A DNA stretch of 9,665 nt, taken from positions 1 through 9,665 of the forward strand of contig CAKKPR010000031.1 of NCBI GenBank assembly GCA_919901705.1, in the 5' to 3' direction. The stretch's first letter is position 1, and each line of letters starts with the position of its first letter. Below, piece after piece: positions 5,818-9,665 of this stretch. This DNA is from Thermodesulfovibrionales bacterium. GTDB lineage: Bacteria; Nitrospirota; Thermodesulfovibrionia; Thermodesulfovibrionales; UBA1546. Position numbers and translations under genes: made by a program. The notes under the pieces are model-generated. The model had not been told where the DNA came from and did no database searches. It saw only the letters and a list, made by a program, of their open reading frames with translations.

Positions 5818-7272
5818 TTACCTATATTCCATCCCCTCAACCTTTATCTTCCCTACCACAGAAAGTATCTGCGCTTGTTTATCAATATCCCCTGTGATAA
5901 GCCTTATATGCGCTGCATCTGCAGGGAACTGGCCGAGTGTGGGGTCAACTGCAATCCATTGTTTAACAAATATCTCAGGCCATGCATGATAATAGAAAAA
6001 TCCGTCTTTATACGTAAGGCCGAGTGCAATCCGTGTTGGAATCCCTGCTGCGCGGCCTAAGGCAGTATAAAGCGTTGTATGTTCATTGCAGTCACCTCTT
6101 CTTGTCTTCAGTACCTCTGTTGCCATTGGAATCGTTATTGCCGGCACTTTTTCAATATTTTTATATACCCATTCATAAATCAGCCTTGCTGCCTTCAGCT
6201 TATCCTTTTCATATTTTACAATCTCTTTTGCCATCGAGACAATCTGGGGATTCTTTGACTGGATAAACATAGTTTCCTTCAGGTATTCATCGAGAGACTT
6301 TAAATTTTGAATTTTGAACTTTGAATCTTGAATTTCTTCTTTCCTTATCTCCAGCATATTACCTTTTAAATGCTGCCTCCCTCCCTCCAATTCAAGCCCT
6401 TTGAAATCAATCCCTGAAAGCATCACCTTGAGATAATTAGTATCATGAGGAAGTTTTAAATTAAAAGGCACTGCAACCTGTGCTATGAAGTCCAGGGATG
6501 GCCTCTCAATCTGCACTGCGTTTTCTTTAGCTTCTTTGATGAGGGTAAATCCCATCGGGCTTTCTTCTCTAAGGACTTCACCTTTTTCCGTAAGCCACAT
6601 AAAAAATTCCGTGCCCTTAAACTCACCCTTTACTTTAAAGGCATCCTGCTTTATGCCCATGGCAGTAATCGGTCCTTTGCCTGTGACTTCTATAAACATA
6701 TTTTCCTGCGTAAGAGTTGCCGGATCAATTATTGCCATAGTGAATTTCTTGCCGGTTTTTAGCCCCTGTTTAAGAATATCAGGGATAACGGAAAGGTTTA
6801 GCGATAGAGAATCCTTTAAACGGATAACCTTCTCTGATTTTGCTCCCGGAGTCTCTATTTCCACATTAAGATTTTTATCCTCGACCCTGCCCCTGATTAT
6901 CATATTCGCATCTGATTTGAGCGTAAAATCAAAAGATTTAAGCCTCAAACCGGAGTCCAGAAAGGCATTGGTTATGGTCTCTATTTCCTTCTGGGTATCC
7001 ATAACATTAAGCCTCATTTTCAACAGTTCAGAGACCTTGTATCCTTCGTCCTTTTTTTCTATCTTCCTGCCGGCATACCCTATCTTTTCTCCCTTATAAT
7101 AAACCCCCATCCATTGCTCCTCAAGTAATTCATCAGGAATAACAGTCTTGTATGCAGCAGGCGCTATATTCTGGTTTAATCCGTAATGCCTGAATAAAAG
7201 AACAGCCATTGTGACAAACCAGAAAATAAAAATTCCTGCATATGAGATTTTTCTGCCTGAAATAGTCATCAT
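5818..7272 (-). CDS. Membrane-anchored transglutaminase-like (papain-fold) protein
   Basis: 484-residue protein from the ATG at 7272. Residues 8-26 are one hydrophobic helix (signal anchor), so the rest is probably periplasmic. Residues about 40-300 form a beta-rich region of unknown function. The C-terminal part is a transglutaminase core (PF01841/COG1305): RRGDCNEHTTLYTALGRAAG with Cys395, YYHAWPEIF with His429 and WIAVDPTLGQ with Asp443, i.e. an intact Cys-His-Asp triad. Bacterial members act as proteases, peptide ligases or cross-linkers; the substrate is unknown. Start is uncertain: a TTG at 7284 and an ATG at 7269 are alternatives, and none has a good ribosome-binding site. Residues 313-325 are encoded by a heptanucleotide repeat (6300-6334) and look like inserted low-complexity sequence. 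It is a single gene divergent from the Yip1 gene. Confidence 0.85.
   Translation of the reverse strand: MMTISGRKISYAGIFIFWFVTMAVLLFRHYGLNQNIAPAAYKTVIPDELLEEQWMGVYYKGEKIGYAGRKIEKKDEGYKVSELLKMRLNVMDTQKEIETITNAFLDSGLRLKSFDFTLKSDANMIIRGRVEDKNLNVEIETPGAKSEKVIRLKDSLSLNLSVIPDILKQGLKTGKKFTMAIIDPATLTQENMFIEVTGKGPITAMGIKQDAFKVKGEFKGTEFFMWLTEKGEVLREESPMGFTLIKEAKENAVQIERPSLDFIAQVAVPFNLKLPHDTNYLKVMLSGIDFKGLELEGGRQHLKGNMLEIRKEEIQDSKFKIQNLKSLDEYLKETMFIQSKNPQIVSMAKEIVKYEKDKLKAARLIYEWVYKNIEKVPAITIPMATEVLKTRRGDCNEHTTLYTALGRAAGIPTRIALGLTYKDGFFYYHAWPEIFVKQWIAVDPTLGQFPADAAHIRLITGDIDKQAQILSVVGKIKVEGMEYR
6300..6334. repeat. Five-unit heptanucleotide tandem repeat inside the transglutaminase gene
   Basis: Five adjacent 7-nt units read on the plus strand as TTAAATT, TTGAATT, TTGAACT, TTGAATC and TTGAATT (consensus TTGAATT). 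They code on the minus strand for the Lys/Gln/Phe/Ile-rich stretch around IQDSKFKIQNLKS. The repeat falls between the N-terminal region and the catalytic domain. Gain or loss of one unit would shift the frame ahead of the active site. Confidence 0.8.
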
Positions 7273-7336
7273 GCTTATATGCAATTTTAGCTTAAAGAAT
7301 ACAAATTAAGGAAGAACCTGAAATTAAAAATACAGG

Positions 7337-7365
7337 TTGCAAAGCATTTCATTTACTGCTACACT
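7337..7365 (+). promoter_or_regulatory. Candidate sigma-70 promoter for the Yip1-family gene
   Basis: TTGCAA (7337-7342) and TACACT (7360-7365) are separated by exactly 17 bp, each matching 4 of 6 consensus bases. The start would be near 7372, giving a leader of about 44 nt with the strong AAGGAGG site at 7404-7410. It lies in the 143-bp divergent gap before the Yip1 gene. No convincing promoter for the transglutaminase was found there. Confidence 0.4.
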
Positions 7366-7415
7366 TTTTTTAAAAATCAGCTCTTAATCTACAAACTTTC
7401 AAGAAGGAGGTTCTT

Positions 7416-8171
7416 ATGGAAGGTAAAGGTATTAATTTCGCTGCATTTCCGCAGACTGCAATTAAGGTTCTGACAGCTCCTGCTGCTTTTTTCAGGGAGA
7501 TGCCAAAGACAGGGGGATTTGTTGAGCCGCTTGTTTTTGCAGTAGTTATGGGTGTAATTGCCGGTCTTATACAGTCAGTGATTAGCATACTTGGCCTTAA
7601 TGTAGCGGCAGGAATGGCTACGGGTGTTGCATCCATAGTTATCATGCCAATTATGATAGCCATAGTTGGTTTTGTCGGCGCTGCGATACTCTTCGTGATA
7701 TGGAAACTCATGGGCTCACAGGAGTCATATGAAACAGCCTACAGATGCGGAGCATATATCTCGGCATTTGCGCCGATAGCTGCAGTTCTCAGCATCATCC
7801 CTTATTTAGGGGGCGTAGCAGGCATTGTGGCCTATACTTTCTTTCTCGTTGCTGCGAGCATAGAGGTTCACAAAATCCCTTCCCAAAAGGCATGGCTCGT
7901 ATTCGGCATCATTGGCGCGATACTGATACTCCTCAGTATAACAGGACAGATGGCAGCAAAGAAGATACAGGAAAGTGCCTCCAAGATGCCGCAGATGACT
8001 GAAGAGCAACAAAAACAGATTAAAGAAGCTGCAAAGAAGATGCAGGAAAGCGCCTCAAAGATGCCTCAGGGCGGACAGATGACTGAAGAACAGCAAAAGC
8101 AGATGGAAGAGGCTGCGAAGAAGATGGAAGAGGCAATGAAAAATATGCCTCAGAAACAAGAGAAAGAATAA
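7416..8171 (+). CDS. Yip1-domain membrane protein with Met/Gln/Lys-rich repeat tail
   Basis: 251-residue protein. Residues 10-175 resemble the Yip1 family (PF04893) of small polytopic membrane proteins: an N-terminal amphipathic AIKVLTAPAAFFREMP, then about five hydrophobic helices (near 37-60, 66-97, 113-131, 133-149, 159-177). The motif SYETAYRCGAYISAFAPI (104-121) is typical between helices. Bacterial members have no settled function. Residues 180-246 are a charged tail made of two and a half copies of a unit, AAKKxQESASKMPQ followed by MTEEQQKQxxE (180-204, 205-232, 233-246). It holds nine Met and is strongly helical, perhaps a coiled coil. The start is clear, with AAGGAGG 5 nt upstream. 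Single gene, followed by a repeat-rich gap. Confidence 0.8.
   Translation: MEGKGINFAAFPQTAIKVLTAPAAFFREMPKTGGFVEPLVFAVVMGVIAGLIQSVISILGLNVAAGMATGVASIVIMPIMIAIVGFVGAAILFVIWKLMGSQESYETAYRCGAYISAFAPIAAVLSIIPYLGGVAGIVAYTFFLVAASIEVHKIPSQKAWLVFGIIGAILILLSITGQMAAKKIQESASKMPQMTEEQQKQIKEAAKKMQESASKMPQGGQMTEEQQKQMEEAAKKMEEAMKNMPQKQEKE
7953..8153 (+). repeat. Tandem coding repeat in the Yip1 protein tail
   Basis: Units at 7953-8027 (25 codons), 8028-8111 (28 codons, with an extra GGQ) and 8112-8153 (14 codons, truncated). The protein units match closely, while the DNA differs mostly at third codon positions, so the duplication is not very recent and the peptide sequence is under selection. Confidence 0.8.
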
Positions 8172-8184
8172 TAAATATATTACT

Positions 8185-8308
8185 GGCGATAGTCCACCCC
8201 TCTGTGTCCCCCCTTACCAAGGGGGGAATTTAAGGGGGGTCGAGGCAAAATACCTCGGAGTCCCGGTCTTATCGGGACGAGAATGAGCGAAAGACTTATA
8301 CTATTGCC
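8185..8308. repeat. Composite palindromic element with G/C-run hairpin
   Basis: The gap after the Yip1 gene holds a 124-bp composite. Near-inverted ends are GGCGATAGT (8185-8193) and ACTATTGCC (8300-8308), one mismatch. Inside are three hairpins: CCCCCCTT-3 nt-AAGGGGGG (8208-8226), CGAGG-7 nt-CCTCG (8241-8257) and TCCCG-7 nt-CGGGA (8261-8277), plus a further run of six G at 8234-8239. There is no T-tract, so it is not a normal terminator. The arrangement is typical of dispersed repeats in many bacterial genomes. The last hairpin resembles that of the element at 5695-5783. The rest of 8172-8381 shows no gene. Confidence 0.6.
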
Positions 8309-8370
8309 GACTAAAAGTTTTATTTCCTTATCAGATAACTATTTTGTTCCGTTTCTCGCCTCATATCTTT

Positions 8371-8376
8371 TATAAT
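8371..8376 (+). promoter_or_regulatory. Perfect -10 box directly before the endoQ-like start
   Basis: TATAAT lies 5 nt before the ATG at 8382, which puts transcription start at or within a base or two of the start codon. There is no ribosome-binding site between. A -35 box is poor: TTGTTC at 8344-8349 is 21 bp away and TTCCGT at 8347-8352 is 18 bp away. This suggests a leaderless mRNA. Confidence 0.5.
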
Positions 8377-8381
8377 CTACC

Positions 8382-9653
8382 ATGAGATTTATCGCAGACC
8401 TTCACATGCACTCGAAATATTCCCGCGCAACAAGCCCTGACATGACCCCTGAAAACCTCTGGAAATGGTCACAGTTAAAAGGGATAACGGTTATCGGAAC
8501 AGGTGATTTTACGCATCCGGAATGGCTCAGTGAGTTAAAGGAAAAACTGGAAGACTGCGGGAATGGTTTATTTAAATTAAAAGAAAAATACAGGCATGAT
8601 GGTATCCCTGCCTCATGCATCTCCGACATATACTTTATGCTCACCGCAGAGATAAGCTGCATTTACAGCAAAAATGGCAGAGTGAGAAAGATACACAGCA
8701 TTCTTTTAGCCCCTGACTTTACTGTTGCGGGAAAGATTAACGCTAAGCTTTCAAAGATAGGGAATCTCTCGGCTGATGGGAGACCTATTCTCGGACTCGA
8801 TGCAAAGAAACTCCTCAAGATAGTCCTCGATGCATCTGATAAGACAATGCTCATTCCTGCACATGCATGGACACCCCATTTTTCCGTGTTCGGCGCTGCC
8901 TCAGGTTTTGATTCGCTGGAGGAATGTTTTGAGGAATTGACGCCAAATATTTATGCGATAGAGACGGGGCTTTCATCTGACCCGAAAATGAACTGGAGGC
9001 TTTCAGCCCTTGACAGGATAACGCTCACATCACATTCTGATGCCCATTCACCTCCGAAGATTGGAAGAGAGGCAAATATACTTGATACTGAAATATCATA
9101 TACGTCAATAACTAATGCAATTAAAAAGAAAGGCGGCTTCATCGGCACAATAGAATTCTTTCCTGAGGAAGGCAAATATCACTATGACGGCCACAGGATG
9201 TGCGAGGTAAGCCTGTCGCCTGAGGAGACGATAAAAAATAATTACCTCTGCCCTGTATGCGGGAAAAAGGTGACTATCGGAGTCATGCACAGAGTAGCAA
9301 AGCTTGCCGACAGAAAAGACGGTTTCAGGCCAAAAGATGCGCCTGTTTTTTATTCAGCAATTCCGCTTCAGGAAATTATCTCAGAGACTCTGAAGGTAGG
9401 CGTAAGCAGCAAGGCTGTTCAAAAAGAGTATTTCAATCTCCTCGAAAAACTCGGCAATGAATTCAAAATATTGCTGGACACTTCAATAGAAGATATCGAA
9501 AAAGCCGGTAATCCTCAAATCGCAGAGGCGATATCGAGAATGAGAAAAGGCAAAGTTCATATCGCGCCCGGTTTTGACGGTGAATATGGAAAGATAAAGA
9601 TATTTGAAGAGGTAGAAAGAAAAAAAATAAAAGGACAGGCAAAGCTGTTTTGA
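8382..9653 (+). CDS. Endonuclease Q-like PHP-domain DNA repair nuclease
   Basis: 423-residue homologue of EndoQ, a metal-dependent nuclease that nicks DNA 5' of deaminated bases (uracil, hypoxanthine, xanthine) and abasic sites. The PHP domain (about 1-235) has DLHMHSKYS (6-14), GTGDFTHPEW (39-48), TAEIS (88-92), KIHSILLAP (103-111), PAHAWTPHF (159-167) and TSHSDAHSP (216-224), which supply the His/Asp/Glu metal ligands. A zinc site follows: HRMC (271-274) and CPVC (290-293), then GVMHRVAKLADR (300-311), a hallmark of the family. The C-terminal 110 residues are helical. Length and order match archaeal and bacterial EndoQ. The ATG is chosen because DLHMHS is at the N-terminus as usual. Bacterial copies are often next to a UvrD/Rep-type helicase; here the window ends 12 bp after the stop, so this cannot be checked. 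Confidence 0.92.
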   Translation: MRFIADLHMHSKYSRATSPDMTPENLWKWSQLKGITVIGTGDFTHPEWLSELKEKLEDCGNGLFKLKEKYRHDGIPASCISDIYFMLTAEISCIYSKNGRVRKIHSILLAPDFTVAGKINAKLSKIGNLSADGRPILGLDAKKLLKIVLDASDKTMLIPAHAWTPHFSVFGAASGFDSLEECFEELTPNIYAIETGLSSDPKMNWRLSALDRITLTSHSDAHSPPKIGREANILDTEISYTSITNAIKKKGGFIGTIEFFPEEGKYHYDGHRMCEVSLSPEETIKNNYLCPVCGKKVTIGVMHRVAKLADRKDGFRPKDAPVFYSAIPLQEIISETLKVGVSSKAVQKEYFNLLEKLGNEFKILLDTSIEDIEKAGNPQIAEAISRMRKGKVHIAPGFDGEYGKIKIFEEVERKKIKGQAKLF

Positions 9654-9665
9654 CTAAGTGGTTAC

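Noticed and set aside
6485..7099. 204-codon open frame on the plus strand
   Set aside because: Antisense to the transglutaminase gene, Ser/Leu-rich composition typical of a shadow frame, no ribosome-binding site or family motif.
8208..8239. G/C-run hairpin as a rho-independent terminator
   Set aside because: The stem is strong but is followed by AATTTAAGGGGGG, not a T-tract, on either strand.

Overview
The window (about 9.7 kb, moderate to low GC, many short hairpin elements between genes) looks like the chromosome of a free-living Gram-negative-type bacterium. The gene set (PAS/sigma-54 activator, tandem universal stress proteins, YeeE/YedE-type sulfur transporter, bacterial endonuclease Q) and the intergenic palindromes fit a Nitrospirota or Desulfobacterota-like lineage. 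That assignment is an inference from style and gene content. No rRNA, tRNA, CRISPR array or transposase is visible.

Layout. Positions 139-668 hold a RelB/RelE-ParE-type toxin-antitoxin pair with overlapping genes. Just after the toxin stop is a short imperfect hairpin (674-730) whose ends resemble an integron attC site. Positions 718-2548 (minus strand) are a two-gene operon: a PAS-AAA-Fis sigma-54 activator (1187-2548) followed 4 nt later by a four-helix membrane protein of unknown function (718-1182). A 229-bp divergent intergenic region (2549-2777) carries a dense cluster of GTTAA/TTAAC sites and, about 130 bp further on, a good sigma-54 promoter candidate. From there reads a four-gene plus-strand operon: three tandem UspA paralogues (2778-3359, 3387-3896, 3944-4462) and a YeeE/YedE (TsuA-like) transporter (4449-5543). 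It is closed by a perfect intrinsic terminator (5558-5591).

The second half contains a minus-strand membrane-anchored transglutaminase-like protein (5818-7272), a divergent Yip1-family membrane protein with a Met/Gln/Lys-rich repeat tail (7416-8171), and an endonuclease Q homologue (8382-9653) whose only visible start signal is a TATAAT box directly in front of the ATG. Two palindromic, MITE-like elements lie at 5695-5783 and 8185-8308.

The most coherent biological story is the centre of the window. A cysteine-rich PAS sensor/activator probably binds the GTTAA cluster and drives a sigma-54 promoter for three stress proteins plus a thiosulfate/sulfur uptake protein, which would make a redox- or sulfur-responsive regulon. 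The proteins are directly readable; the regulatory wiring is inferred.
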